From positions 47,533,501-47,597,500 of the forward strand of contig NC_056752.1 in NCBI RefSeq assembly GCF_018687715.1: a stretch of 64,000 nt of DNA, read 5' to 3'. The translations under genes were made by a program, and so were the position numbers. The stretch comes from Carya illinoinensis. Lineage: Eukaryota > Streptophyta > Magnoliopsida > Fagales > Juglandaceae. The notes below the pieces were generated by a model. The model worked only from the letters and a program-made list of their open reading frames with translations. It was not told the origin of the DNA and did not search any database. Below are positions 43,127 to 56,500 of this stretch, piece by piece; within the stretch, counting starts at the first letter, position 1, and each line of letters begins with the position of its first letter.

Positions 43127-45550
43127 CTAATCAATTTTCATTCTTTTACTGCTCACTAGGGTTTGCGCTGCGGGGAAATAGAAGTCTCGACCGTGGAGAG
43201 AAGTGAGAACCCGAGCATGTACGTAGGAGAGCCTGGGTTTCTTCTCTCTATAGGGGACGTCTAACCTGTGGGGAAAGTGGGGGGTGGACTATATATAGAC
43301 AGTAGAGATGAGCGCCACTGATTCGACGGAAAGAAGAAGTGGGGCCCACCTAGTCCGACTGGACATAGGACAGTCGAGACCCGACGCCTGAGAGGGAGGA
43401 AGGGATAAGGGGGGATTACTGTCAAATAATCCTATTGACTATGACTGCTGGCCTTGTTAATGGATCTTATACCATTATAGTGTGTATATATTCAGAAATG
43501 CTAGCTCCCCAATTCGGGAGCCAAAAAACTATCGAATATATTTTTTTTTTACTTAGTAATATAAGTAAATTTATTTTAATAATGTTATAATTTTTTTTAT
43601 TTTTAAAAAAATATTTAAGAATATAAAAAAATAAATCGAAAAAATCAAAAAGAAAAAAAAATTGATTCGATAAGAATTTGGACTACATATTTCGATATAT
43701 GTAACATCGCTCGTATACATTTTTATTTTATGCTATAAATATCTGATATTCCAATATCATATTCTTTAAAAAAATTTAAAAAATAATTGTCAGAAAAAAA
43801 GTGACATATAATAATTTACTTTATTATTAATGTGTGATATATGCCATAAGTGCTCGCCAAGAAAGATACAATTACCTGACCACACTTCTGAATGTGAATG
43901 TTTCTTTACTTTAGCTTTAGATTTAAGCGTTTAAGGTTGATGGGCTACCTAAGGGACAATAATAGATAAAATCCAACCAAATAAACAAATAAAGAAAAAA
44001 TCTTTATTTTTTTTATACATCTAACACTCTGTTAATGTGCAAATTTTCAATATCAACTATGCTAAAAAATTATTGGGTGATATGTGAAAATAGTTTTAAT
44101 ATCATCAAATCTCATTCAATCTCTTTTCCTTTTCAAATATCATTTAAATATAAATATTTTCAAATTAATCATTACAATTTTTCTAAATTTTTAAATAAAA
44201 AATAATTCAATTTTTTCAAATTCTAAAATATAAGTGTATATTAAAAAATTATATTTAAACAATATTTTGAGTTTATAATATTTTTTATTTAATTTTTTTC
44301 TCTCATTTCTCGACACTCCGTAAAACATTAACTCAAACTATATCATTACTATTCACTAACCATCTTACTATTACTCATAAAATTATCATCTCATCTCATT
44401 TCCCAATCATTAGTATTTTGTTTTTTTAAATTATAATGAATCAAAATATAGCCTGGTTTGGATGCCCATATGAGATAATCTCATCTGAGCTGTATCTTAT
44501 CTCATTTTTTATTTTTCAACTAACGTTACAGTAACACTACAGTAACGCTACCACCTTTTTAATATATATAATTATCTATTATAATTTTTTTATTTATTGT
44601 AATATATAATAAGAAAAATATATTTCGAATTTTATAAAATATAGTATAATAAATAAGTCATAATATAATAATACAAAAATATATTTTGGAAAAGTCAAAT
44701 ATTTATGATTTTTTAAATTAATAATAGATATTACTTATTTTTAACATATTCATAATATTTCCAACCAACAATTAAAAATACCTTTCAATAATTAGTAAGA
44801 CCTACTGCTTTAACAAATACCCAAATACTTAAAATCATATAATCTCATCTCACTATACAAACACACTTTTTTACAAATTATCTCGTCTTATCTTAACTCA
44901 AAAATCTTACTACTATTCAAAATATCTCATATAATCTCATTTGAACTGCTTAACCAAACAAGATGCGTCAACTCTAATTTCGCATTATTATTTTTTTTCG
45001 GGAGATTTTATGCATTATATATACATATCGTATTATTTCACATATATCCCGTCCCATTGTGTTCACGTAGCATTATCCATCATAAGCTCTTATTTTATGT
45101 CATTAGTTGTAATCTGTATATATCTCACGGACAATGTTAAAATCCTCAGTGGTGTATATCTTCGTATCCTATAGTTTAGACCATTCCTCTGTAACATTTC
45201 ACTATCATCATTCATCACTAAGATGCATTTGTTATTTTCGCAGCATAAAATTCTTCATTGCAGATAGAATTTCAATTGTTACACCAACACCAGATCCTTT
45301 ATTTTAAACTTATTGTCATCACTAAGATGCATGAAGACAGACAGTGACCAAATTAGAGACACCAACATGAAGCATATCAGAAAACCATCAAGAACTCTAA
45401 CCAATTACCAATGTGATAAGGGACAGGTTCAAACTGAAATCAAAGGCAAGTAGTTGCACCCCGCCACCCACGTCAACGATGATCATCACAAGAACGATTA
45501 ACTACGACCTATGTCCCCTGAATTATATATCAATCAGTTGTTTGAATGCT
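43127..45550. other. LARP6B promoter and spacer to URH2
   Basis: No coding exon is supported. It includes the LARP6B promoter near 43127-43400, very AT-rich DNA, and a MITE-like block at 44451-44966. The end near 45200-45550 should be the URH2 3' UTR. Confidence 0.5.
44451..44966. mobile_element. MITE-like element with imperfect inverted ends
   Basis: The left end is gcctggtttggatgcccata followed by gagataatctcatctgagc. The right end read on the minus strand is gcatcttgtttggttaagca followed by caaatgagattatatgaga. Both ends repeat a gttTGGtT core plus gagat/ctcat words. The interior is AT-rich and noncoding. Confidence 0.5.
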
Positions 45551-48500
45551 TCAAGAGTCAATGAGCCGCTCCATTAACAATTTGACAACAGCAGGAGCAT
45601 CAACTGTGACTGCAACCTTCACTGTGGGTTTATCGGTCCATTCAGTGACTTCGCCAAACCTAATTCATTTCAATGAAAGTAGAAACGAATTAGCATGTAG
45701 GGTAATTAGTTTGATTAAAATGGCTCTTGCCTTTTTTCCCTAAAATTTGTTAATTAGAATTTCAATTACAATCTTAATACTATGCTGGACGAAACAACTT
45801 AACCAAGCTATAACTTGTGTGCCTTTAACCATTCATGTCATGATTATGATTAGAACCCCATCCTCTGATTCAAGAATATGGCATTTAAATGGAAAAGACA
45901 CCAACCATCAAGCTGCTGATTTTAACTGGACAGAGTGGTACCTTTTCTGTTTGTTGTATAATATTGTCAGTCCCCTTGTGATGCCACGGGTCTGGACTCT
46001 AACAACACCTTCTATGTATGTGATGAGTGAAGGGTCAACAGCTGCAAGAAGGGCAGTTGGATCATGAAGGTAAACTCCTGCATAAAGATGAAAACCAGCT
46101 TCAGGAAATCGAATAATTACCTACCAACTCTTCACGCTTCATCTGCTCATAAAAAAATAAAAAAAAATAAAAAAAAGCAAACAAACCATTTGTGTTGTAT
46201 GCATCGTAATGATAAGAGAAGTACACGTCTAAGATTTTGCACAAGTACTGAGCAAATTTTCCCTCCGACTTGGCCAACTTCTCTCTATCAGCATCTATAA
46301 TATGTCAAAATTATGAAAGTAAGATCGCAGTGAAAGAAGAAACTGAATAGAATCATGCAAGATTTACAATTTTTAGTTTTAATTTCATAATTTTGATTGG
46401 CTTTTCTATTTCTAATTGGGTGCATCTCTTGTAAACGTCTTGTGTAGTTGGACTACGCCCTTTGCCTTTTCTTTTCTTTCCTTTTTTAAATAAAATCTTT
46501 GAATTTTTTTTTTTCATATTTCTTAATCTTTGTATACAATCTAAGGCAGCACCATGTTGTGGGAATTAGGTTTCTGAAAGTTCAATGATTTGAGATAATT
46601 TACTTGATAGGGGTATTGAAAAATTCTCTACCTTCAAGAATATTAACCATCTTACAATAAACAAGAAATCGTGGTGTTTTGACAAAAGAAATCCTGGATG
46701 ATAATTTTGAAGATCACAGAAGTAGGTTTCAAAAATATAATGGAACCTGACTTGATGGAGTAAAATTTATCTTAACAATAAAAGACCATTTTTTTTCTAA
46801 TGGGTAATATTGTCGCGATTGGTGGATCCAGTCTCATTGAAGACACGGATCTAAATTTACTAATAGCACAACAGAATCCATATCATTGGGCAGAACTATT
46901 GGGACATGTCTTAGAAGGTACTAACATGATGCTATTAAACAAAATGGTTAATAAATTTTAATTCATAAAAAAAATATTAAGAATGAGTACCACAAATTTG
47001 CCTAGGAGTACCTGTCAGTACAACTTGATGAGTAACATTTATACCCACGGCCAAAACATCTGCTCCACTTGTGAATACAATATCTGCAGCATCGGGATCA
47101 CCATAAATCTGGTCATCCAATCCAAGTTGGGAGGCAGGAGGGTGTAGGAAGGAAATGACCAGTCAAGGAGATCAGTAAAAGATCTGTTCTAAAAAAAAGT
47201 ATAAAGATTGCTCCATAAACTTTACCACCAAAACTTCTTCTGAGATAAAAAGTTCAAGAAGAGAGTACTTCCCAGAACAATATTTCTAAGCTTTTGACAA
47301 GGATTTACACTCTCCTCCCATCCCTCCATTTCGCCATGCTTGCAAGTTGGATAAATCACTGAGCTACGTATATTAAAAGTTTATGTTGGAAATGGAGTCA
47401 GAAAACGTGTAACTTACATTGGCCTCTGCTGCTGGATTCACATTCCCATTGACTGCAAAAGCACCGCCAAGAATAACAATCTGTCCAATGTTCTTTGAAA
47501 ATGCAGGATCTTGTTGGATAGCCTATACCAATGCATAACATAATTTAAAATGTAATGGATAATATTCAACATTAAACACCACACTGCTGATCAGGATATT
47601 TCACCAGTGCAACATTTGTAAGAGGGCCCAGTGCCACCACTGTGACCTTTCCAGGATAAAGATTTGCTTGATCAATAAGAAAAGAAGCTGCTGACTGTTC
47701 AGTTGGCTTTCCTTTTGGTGGAGGGAAATTTTGGTTCCCAAGTCCATCAGTACCATGAACAAAATCAGCAATACGCAGTTTCGTTCCGTTCTGTAATAAA
47801 ATGAACAAAGATGCCATGGATTGGTGAACCACAAGCTTCGAATCATACAGCACTGCCTACTTGTACGAGTGGTTCGTGAATAAAAATTGTGGCAGCATGC
47901 ATGAGATTAAGTTAAGATTATGTGAGAGAAGATACATAAGCTACAACAGAAGTTCTGCTGGAACAAGTTTAGATGGTATCATGTAAACTTAAGTTCGTTT
48001 CTTCAGTGAGTTAAGTAGCTCAAAATGAGGTTTCCAATGGAAACTGATCTTTATTGCAACAAGTGAAGCTGAAACAAATCCTTCCAAAAAAAAGACAAAA
48101 AGAACAGAAGCTTCCTTTTAGTTTTCTTTTATTTTTTCCTCTGTAAAGTTGACAAAGGAGAATCTCAGGTTATCCTTCCATTCTTAGTTTAGTCGTCTAG
48201 AACGCTATCTCAACACTAACTATAAGTCAGAAAGCATTATGAGCAGGACGAATAGATGCTTTCATTCATCATGAGGCCAACAAGTGATATTTTTGTATTC
48301 AATACACAATCCCAAAAGAATACCCTGTTTATTTTTCTCACGCAAGAACAAAATTGCAGGTCTTCCATAGGATCGTGTCTCTGTCTGTACTTACAGTAAT
48401 TGTGACGTGAGATCCCTCAGCAACAGGGATATCAGTTCTTCCGGCAATTTCAAGCTGCATCATAAACATAAGGGAAGAGCTAACACAGCTAACCTCAAGC

Positions 48501-49353
48501 GAAGGGAAAAAAGGCTAATGCTAATAGTATTATAAAATAAATTCAATTCAGCGGATGAAATGGTACCGAGAATAACAGATACAGATTCAAAATGCCATAA
48601 ATGAAATGAACGTCATCAACTATACCAAATGCAAAGCATTTCTCGTGGCCAGGGTTGTATAAACATTCCCATATATAGTTGTAAGTCCAATCACCTCCAC
48701 CTCGGGTGACTGTAATGCCAGAAAAATAGCCATGGCATCATCTGCAAGCATCACCAACTCAAATGATGACAGAAATCAGAAGGGAGAAAAAAAAGGAACA
48801 TAAACATAAATTTTGAAACATATCCATAGAAGCAATTGCAAATATAGGTTTAGTTATTTTGTTTCCTAAGGTGCCATATCCTTTGAACTCCAATCTTTAT
48901 TGGAATACTATATAAGTTTGCTCTGTTACGATTACAATAAATCAGAACCCTCTAGTGGATAACCAAAAAGGCAAAGCTAGTGCGAAAATAATAATAATAA
49001 ATTTAAATGGAATCCACTAAGCCAAGTGCAGAAATGATTGAAGTTATTCGGTTCACTGGGGTCCGATACGATGAGAATTCTGATATTTAATAAGAATTCT
49101 AATTCATTTTCCAGTTGCCGGGTTTTATCAGCAACCAAACAGGGCATGCACGGCGTCTTCGATATTAACTCGTCAAATTACATGGGATGATTGGTGACCT
49201 ACGGTCATGAAGTGTAGAAATCCTGGACACCCAGATGATCTTTCAACTGTCCAGAACCTGTTCGTAGAAAACGGGATTCGTTAGGAAAAGAAAGGGCGAC
49301 TTACCAATGCCAGGGTCGGTGTCGATTATGATCTTCTTTGGTTGCACTGCCAT
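45551..49353 (-). CDS. URH2: Probable uridine nucleosidase 2 (inosine-uridine nucleoside hydrolase family)
   Basis: It hydrolyses nucleosides such as uridine to base plus ribose in cytosolic pyrimidine/purine salvage. Nine exons: 49353-49305, 48741-48626, 48454-48395, 47790-47605, 47522-47418, 47108-47012, 46294-46187, 46077-45942, 45659-45551. They sum to 966 nt, 321 residues, the usual URH2 length. The calcium and ribose-binding N-terminus KKIIIDTDPGIDDAMAIF is complete once exons 1 and 2 are joined. It is followed by GLTTIYGNVYTTLATRNALH, ADFVHGTDGLGNQNFPPPKG, VTVVALGPLTNVALAIQQDP, ILGGAFAVNGNVNPAAEANI and YGDPDAADIVFTSG. The C-terminal EWTDKPTVKVAVTVDAPAVV fits URH2 better than URH1. There is no signal peptide. 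Every catalytic motif is present. Confidence 0.94.
46420..46515 (+). mobile_element. Decayed LINE 3' tail in URH2 intron 6
   Basis: gggtgcatctcttgtaaacg, then gtagttggactacgcccttt and an A/T-rich end resemble the LINE tail family of the GTF3C5 introns. No target duplication was found, so this is tentative. Confidence 0.45.
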
Positions 49354-51640
49354 GGCGACTGATACGAAACAGGTTATCCTAGAGAGGATTGACTGATTGA
49401 TTATTCGCGGTAACGATGATTGTCTATTATAGATTGATTTATATGAGGCTGGTGGAGGGACCGTGGGAGTGACCGACGGTTTCAGAAACTGGATTAAAAG
49501 AGTTAACAATTATGGAGAAGAAGGGGGGCGGGGGGAAGGAAGCTACTGAGCCGAGCCACACTTCAGACTGGGGGTTTCATTGATGAGTGTTGACGAATTT
49601 TGAGGGTGCTTCGGGACCTCTGGCTCATCGCTCGCAGCTCTGCCTGCTAGATGTACATAGACAAGGTTTATAGGGCGGGTGACAAGATGAACGGTTTCAC
49701 GACGTGGTGTGAGCATCAAGGATATTTGGGATCGAGGACAATTTCGTCCATCCGGAGGATATTAAAAGACGATAATTTTATAAATTGATAAAAGGATATA
49801 TATCTTTGGAATTATTCGATTAATTTGCAACATTAAACTTTTCAAACCTTCCTCAATTAGCTTCTATTGATGTTGAGGATAAGTCCCATTTGGAACTCGA
49901 ATCGTTTAATTTTAAGTTAAATTTAATATCTAAATATTTAATTCTCGAATTATTAAATTAAGCTCAATTCAAATTTTTTTATAATTTTTTTTAATTCAAT
50001 ACATCTTTAAATATGGAATTCATCAATTTTTTATAAATATATCTAAATTAATTTTAATATTTAAACACATCTAAACTCATCTTAAATTAGTTTCATAAAA
50101 CTCACTCTATCATTTCAACTCATTATTGTTCATAAAAAATTCAACTTAATATCTAAACATGTTTAAATGTTTTTTTTTTTTTTTTTTTTTTTCTGTTAAT
50201 CCAATGTCGTGATGCTCTGCTTGAGAATGACTTTGAACGCAAATAGTAATTTCATCAAACCATTCAACAGATGGAATGTGTGAAGTGTCTACTGCTAACT
50301 AATTTCATTCTCATAATGTCTACACTGAAGATGGCTACAATTATCAAGCGATCCGTAAATGTTTCTGACATTCCATCTTTAGATAAAGGAAGTGACGATT
50401 CTAAGGACTCGAATGTTTCTACTAAAATGGAGGATATGAGTACAAAAAAGTCAACGGTGGGATGCATGTGTGACAATTTTGGACAAAATGTGCCAAATTT
50501 CACTCGTGATTCTCCTGCATATTGTAATCATCAAATAAGCGTTGAGGGACAAGATCCACATCATCTTATATCCACCGTTTTCTTTAAGCGAATAAACACT
50601 CTCCATGTACTTTTCAGTTTTCGTATTTTTTCAAGACTCAACCTAAAAAAAATAAGGAATAAATACACAAATTTTGTTCAAAATTACTATCCAATTTATA
50701 ATCACCCTCTTTAACTACTAAAAGGTTTATATCTACCCTTTTTGTCATAATTTTGATACAGAAAAATAATATTTATAATCATAAAATATGTAAATATCTC
50801 GCAATCTTTTTAAAAAAAAAAGTGAATAAGTACAAAACCTATATGAAAAAAAATAATTTTTTAATAATAAATTTCACTCTTTTTCAAAATAATTATACAA
50901 TACTTACAATTTTCACGATTATATATAATATTACTCTTCTGATATAATATCCTTTTAGAAAGAAAAAATCTACTTTACCACCCAAGACTTATCGCACTAA
51001 TTAATCGCTTGGTAACTTTTTTTTACTTAATAATTAAGGAAACGATTTTAAATGTATTGATATAATTCTTATTTTAAAAAATATTTTGAATATATTACAA
51101 AATATGAAAAGAATTTTAAAAAATATTTAAAGTATCTAGCATTAACAATGAGTAGAGCTACTTTTAAAAATATATAAAAACTTAAAAATGAAATATTAGA
51201 AAGACTAGAAGCATTAGCATGACCAAGGGAGGAAAGTCCATATTGGGCTGAGTGTGGGCCAAGAGCTCGTGCTAAATGTGGTACAGTAAAATAATAGAAT
51301 TTTATTACTTACAGTATTAATATTAATTATTTTATATTTAAAATTTAAAATAATATTATTTTTAATAAAATTTATTTTTTAATCAATCTTTTAAATTAAT
51401 AATATATTTTCAGAATAAGAACATATCATTATCCTTTCTCTTTCAGCTCAAGGCAACTAGGCATTGCAGCGAATGTGGTACAAAAAGGAGGGTAAATCAG
51501 GCAAGCCAAAACTTTTGCCTTCCCTTCCCTTCCCTTCCCTGCCCTTCCCCTCCTCCGTTCATTTTCAAATAACTTGGCCATAGCAGTAGCAGCACACAGT
51601 GAAGATCGCGGGTCCCTCTCACCCGCGGTCTCTTTGCACA
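49354..51640. other. Divergent promoter region between URH2 and the 684-residue protein gene
   Basis: The two genes face away from each other, so both promoters should lie here. The middle is very AT-rich. A 147-residue ORF at 50271-50714 has no recognisable domain. The plus-strand side ends in a pyrimidine-rich patch (51523-51555) just upstream of the gene. Confidence 0.5.
51523..51555 (+). promoter_or_regulatory. Pyrimidine patch of a plant core promoter or 5' UTR
   Basis: Repeated ttccc units followed by gcccttcccctcc lie about 90-120 bp upstream of the ATG at 51641, on the coding strand. Such Y patches are common near plant transcription starts. The exact start is not visible. Confidence 0.4.
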
Positions 51641-53695
51641 ATGAACCGGACATTCTCGTCGAAGATCCCAAAGAAACCTTCTCTATCAGTAGCACCTGCG
51701 AAGAACGAAGACTGCAACCAGAGGAAGAAGAAGCAGAGTACTTCTCATAACCCGTTTCAGGACCTCGATGCCATTTCTAGTTGCAGCCATAGCAATTGCA
51801 GTGAGGCTTTTTCTGCGTCTATTGAAGTTCCTAGAGGTTGCCTCGGGTTTTTTCTCTCTCACTACTCTTCCTCTTCCTCTACTTCTTCTTCTAATTCGAA
51901 GTCGAAAATTCCTATTGAAAGACCCAAAACTCTCGCCAAAACCCCCAAATCAGCCCCAAATGGAAGGGTCTCAAAGCTATCCAGATCTAAGACCTCAAAG
52001 GAGAACAAACTGTCAAACCCAACTGTTGAAGAAAACCCAGATAGACTCGTATCAAAGAAAACGCCGAGATTCAAGAAAAACCCACCTTGCCTGTACCAGT
52101 GGCAATCTGTGAAAAAAACCCATTCTAGAACTGCGCAAAAGTCGCAACATTTTTCAGCCTTGAACAACGGTGGCGACTCTGCGAATAACTTGCCGTTTGG
52201 ATCTGAAGGAGAAGGCCTGGTGAGGATGGTTGATGATGTACGTGAGGCCACCGAGCTCAAACCACGGGATGCTGATGCAACTTGTACTCCTTTAACTAAG
52301 ACATATGGGTCAGCTTTGGATTGCGAAGTTGGAAAGTTTGTGGAGGAGAGCTCAAACAAGAGTAATGGTAAGACACCTCCTGTTCAGGCCTCTCTGTCGC
52401 CTGAGATACAATGTGGGTCAGTTGTCTCGACCGCGATCATACCTGCTTGTTATGGTGCTGGCCACATTATTTCTGGGGTTGCTGACAAGAGGAAGTGTAG
52501 GCCTAGAGGGATTCTAACTGTAGGAGAACATGATTTTAGCTTTGGCGGAGTTAAGCCTTTTGATAGTTTTGATGGTGATGAAGAAGAAAATGTTATAGGG
52601 ATTGGTGATGATTCAACTGTGATCCATGAACCGACCGAGGCTTCGATGCACTGGCTTCTATCTCCATGTAATGAGGAGGATGAGGGTCCGAAGGAGAATT
52701 CAGAAGATGATGGGTCATGTAGACGTCGGGGGTTAGGAGGGCATGATATAATCCAGTCTCCTTCCTCACCGTCAACTGGTCAAGGGTTTTCTTCAGATGA
52801 AGGTAATAAGGGTAATACAGAAAGTAGTACTAATAATAACAGGAGAAGGGACACCTATTTAATATCTCCAAATGTACTTCCTGAATTTGAAGGGTTATCC
52901 CCCATGTCTTCTCCCCACGCGACACCTCGTTGGGAAGCCATCACTGCAAAAGAAGGTAGAGAAAACTGTTTCGATCTTGAAGGTAAAAATTCTCCATTCT
53001 CCATGGACTCTTTGGGTAGTGGAAATGTTATGCGAACCCCACAATCAGAATCGAGCTCAGACAGACTTGTTGGCCTGTCATGGTTAAATGAAGACAGTTA
53101 CAAGAAAGATCACTTTGAATCTGAACTCAATTTGGTGGCTGAAGTTCTTCAGATGACAAGCTTGTCTCCCAAGAGCCATATATCAATCGGGGGTCCTTTT
53201 GACTCGAGTTTCCAATTTGATTGTCTAACTACTTCTTCCAGGTCCATTGATCTTACCCAATTTCAGAAAATTTTGGATGACCAGGCTTCCTGGCTTTCTA
53301 ATTCTACTTTGGATAACGTATCACAATCCCAGATGAGAATATCATGGAGGGATGGATTAGTTAGCCGGATATATGAGATGGATGATTTCGATTGTTGCAG
53401 ATGCTTGTCAGATGAAGAGAAAGATGCCCATGGCTGCAGCGACAACCAGTTAAAATCCTGTCGGAGTCCCGATGCCAATGTTGATGTAGCAAGTGATCAG
53501 ACATTAACTAACAACTCTAGGTCTACTGAGTATTTAGATAATGAACCGAGAACTGAGGGGAACAGTAAAGAACAGTTTCCTTCTCAGATATCCTGTCCCT
53601 GTGCAGAATCCATAAGCACTGATGGAGGTGGCCTTGTTGCTTCGAGGGATTCAGATTGGACTCTCTGCTACAAGAACCATTTGTTTGAAGAATAA
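51641..53695 (+). CDS. Plant-specific, largely disordered protein of unknown function, single exon
   Basis: 684 residues from the ATG at 51641 (MNRTFSSKIPKKPSLSVAPA). The frame is open to 51599 but has no ATG there. The protein is Ser-, Lys- and acid-rich. The first 180 residues are basic (SKSKIPIERPKTLAKTPKSA) and look nucleic-acid- or microtubule-friendly. The middle has EASMHWLLSPCNEEDE, a motif I associate with a plant unknown family, then LSPMSSPHATPRWEA, then VGLSWLNEDSY. The C-terminal third has LNLVAEVLQMTSLSPKSHIS, DLTQFQKILDDQASWL and ISWRDGLVSRIYEMDDFDCC, which may be a short folded part. Many Ser-Pro sites suggest regulation by kinases. No enzyme motif or membrane segment is seen. 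The long uninterrupted frame makes it a real gene. Confidence 0.85.
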   Translation: MNRTFSSKIPKKPSLSVAPAKNEDCNQRKKKQSTSHNPFQDLDAISSCSHSNCSEAFSASIEVPRGCLGFFLSHYSSSSSTSSSNSKSKIPIERPKTLAKTPKSAPNGRVSKLSRSKTSKENKLSNPTVEENPDRLVSKKTPRFKKNPPCLYQWQSVKKTHSRTAQKSQHFSALNNGGDSANNLPFGSEGEGLVRMVDDVREATELKPRDADATCTPLTKTYGSALDCEVGKFVEESSNKSNGKTPPVQASLSPEIQCGSVVSTAIIPACYGAGHIISGVADKRKCRPRGILTVGEHDFSFGGVKPFDSFDGDEEENVIGIGDDSTVIHEPTEASMHWLLSPCNEEDEGPKENSEDDGSCRRRGLGGHDIIQSPSSPSTGQGFSSDEGNKGNTESSTNNNRRRDTYLISPNVLPEFEGLSPMSSPHATPRWEAITAKEGRENCFDLEGKNSPFSMDSLGSGNVMRTPQSESSSDRLVGLSWLNEDSYKKDHFESELNLVAEVLQMTSLSPKSHISIGGPFDSSFQFDCLTTSSRSIDLTQFQKILDDQASWLSNSTLDNVSQSQMRISWRDGLVSRIYEMDDFDCCRCLSDEEKDAHGCSDNQLKSCRSPDANVDVASDQTLTNNSRSTEYLDNEPRTEGNSKEQFPSQISCPCAESISTDGGGLVASRDSDWTLCYKNHLFEE

Positions 53696-55059
53696 TCTAC
53701 TACCTTCTCTCAAATAGTTCTAATTCTAGTAGAGTACAGCTAACTAACCTGAGTACAAAGATGGATTTTCTTTTATTCTATTGTTTCAATGTTTTGAGTG
53801 TTGCGTTTACTTCAATATCTTCACTTATATCTTTGCTTTTCATTGTTAGTGGAATGCATGTGAGTTTGCCAGATATGTAGTTTATAAAAACCTCATTGGA
53901 AGCTTAGGATTTGAGAGAGCTATTTTTCTATTATCTGGAGGAAAATGAGGGGAAAGAAACTTCAACCGTAGGTCTTCTGTTAGCTATGTGACCTATTTAT
54001 CCATATCACCCGGCAGAAAATTACAGTAGTCATGGGTTCCAGATCCATTGGAAGTGTGGATAGCTTACCAATACAAGAAAAAACAAAATAAGAAGTAAAT
54101 TACTGAATGGAGAAGAAGTAAAAGCTCACTACTACTATTACTATTATGAAACAAACGTCCAGGTTTATAAATTGCAATGGCAATTTTATGTAATTCTGCA
54201 GTATATTGTTGTTTTAGTAATTGATGCAGCTCCACCATTAAACAATATTAATATCCTTTCAATTTCCCAATTCACTCAGGCAGAAGCAATTTAAACAAAG
54301 TGACTCAGTAAAGTGTTTGAGTTTCCAATCCTATTAGATGATGTATTGTAATTGTGGGATAGAAAGTGAAAATGGAAAAGATTCAACAAATGCTGAGATT
54401 TTAGGAAAAAAAGATTGAGAAAGGGTATGGGTTTCTTAGTGATTTTCAGTAGGAAGGTAGAAAGGATGACAACACTTCTTGACAAAGATGTGCCATTTAT
54501 TAATTCTGTATCCGTAGAAGATATGAAGGTTGAGTAGAAGTGAGAAGTGAGTTGAAGGATGGGTAATTTTTGTCTTTGCTCATATGAGCTGAATATAACC
54601 AGATTACTTGGAATCGTTTCAGTCTTTCAGAGCTTATAGGAAATGCTTGAGAAATATGGGAGATAGTATCTTTGAGGCTAGATGGACTTATATCTTTTAT
54701 GTTGGGTTCTGCTCTTCCCAGGTAAGGTAGGTGTGTATGGACCCCTAATGTATGACTTGATATGATTGTGGTATGGTTGAAAGAAGGCATGGCAATGCAA
54801 CATGGGAAAAAATAGAGCCAGAAACATGGACTTGGCGAATAAAGGTTGAAGGAATCCAGCTGTTTGTCCTGCTATGATAGACCATTTATTGATTGGAAAG
54901 ATATCAAAATCCAAACCAACTTGGGGTGCAATTTTTTCTTTTTTACTTTGCAGGTAGTCAAATTAGGACAGGTAGAGAGTCAACTTATATGCATATGTGG
55001 AATGCTGAACATTCCACTTAAATATCATGTCTCTTGTGGATGGACCTCATTGGCAAAAC

Positions 55060-55124
55060 CTTTTTTTTTTGATAGGTAATCAAAGATATTATATTCATAG
55101 AAATAGGCAAAGCTCAGGTACACA
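55060..55124 (-). mobile_element. LINE 3' tail, minus orientation
   Basis: A T run (minus-strand poly(A)) and aaataggcaaagctcaggta match the LINE tail family. It is flanked by the 9-bp duplication tggcaaaac at 55051-55059 and 55125-55133. Confidence 0.82.
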
Positions 55125-56099
55125 TGGCAAAACGTAGAACCTAGAAGTCCAAGCAAGTATTGCATGCAGATGGGATTGGAGTTTGATAGTCTTATGATGT
55201 GTGCTAGAATTAACCCCTAAAACTTGTAAAATAGATCCAGCAAACAGGAAAAAGGCGAGCCAGAATATGTCCGATTTCCAGAATTACATATCTGACCAAG
55301 TTTAGAACACATAACCTGTATCGGATCTTTAGATGATCAGTGGTAAACTGGCAATTGCAATAGGACAAAAATGGGAGCTACCAAGGATGACATTACAGAG
55401 AAGATCAGTTTGTTGGAGGTCATGGTTGGTTAGAGGTCTCCTATCAAAAAAATGGTTGGTTAGAGGTCTGAGAACAGAATCCTCTCCAAAACCTAAACCT
55501 AGTTTTTGTTGCAAATAAAAGTCAGCCTAGAATCTTTTTTCTTATAAAAAAAGAAGAAGCCAGCCTCATGTTTACAGGCCACCCTTAAGTCTTCAATTAC
55601 ACTTGCTGGGAATCCAGGATTATTGTCTGTTTGTTTTGTTGGAAATCCTATGTTTCTCTTACTGAAGTCTCTACATTTGTTAAAGTCAGCATAAAACAAG
55701 TACACTGAAACTTTGCTTGTAGTTATCCACTGTTTCTTTGCATTCCTTTCTTTCTGGATGAATCTCTTGTAGGCATTAATTAGATGAAACTTCCATTTTT
55801 CCTTGTTATTTATTTTTTCAGCCCACTCGTAGTTAGGTGTTGTGGATCTACATGTTAATGTAGTTGAAAAGTTGTTTCCTAGCTAGTATTGTTCAATATG
55901 TTTACTCTATATTTTAGTATCAGTTTTGTGGAAAAAAAAAATAAAACTATAATTTGTCTCTTTCTTTATTGTTAAAATTCATCTAAAGTATATAGTTGCT
56001 TTGTAGAGAGAAAAAAAAAAAAATGCTGGCACACATACATGATTTTGCACTCAGGACCTTCAAAAGAAATTCCATGCTCCATGTGGAGATATTCTTTTG

Positions 56100-56500
56100 T
56101 GAAATTACGACTTATCGTAAAAGTTTAAGCTAATAGAAAGAGGTAGATTTTATCATTTATTTTATATCTTAACACTCCTCCTTATGTGTGGATCAGACTC
56201 CACTTCAATGAGTGGACCAAACACGTAGAATATTTAATTAAATATGATAAAGTGTAGAATAAGATTCAAACTCATGACTTTTGCTCTAATATCATCTAAA
56301 ACCATCACTTATCCCAAAAGCTTAAGCTAATGGGAAAAATGTAGATTTGATTTTTTATTTTATATTTTAACACTCTTCCTGACGTGTAAGCTAGACTTTT
56401 CTTCAATGAGTGAATCAACACATAATTTTTAATTAAATTGAATACAGTATAAAATTAATGTTCAAATTCAGACCTCTGCGCTGTTGTTATGTAGTGTAAA
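56100..56500. repeat. Two diverged tandem repeat units, TE-derived
   Basis: Both units (about 56105-56290 and 56300-56500) run: acgacttatcgtaaaagttt or cacttatcccaaaagcttaa, then a taacactcctcctta-type line, then a cttcaatgagtg line, then attaaa…, then ttcaaactcatgac. Similar text occurs around plant LTR elements. I cannot assign LTR ends. Confidence 0.55.

Noticed and set aside
50271..50714. 147-residue plus-strand ORF
   Set aside because: AT-rich spacer, no recognisable domain, C-terminal half is Lys/Asn/Ile-rich noise, no promoter or splice support. Left as unproven rather than annotated.
51862..52359. 165-residue minus-strand ORF
   Set aside because: Shadow of the 684-residue gene, with no independent signals.
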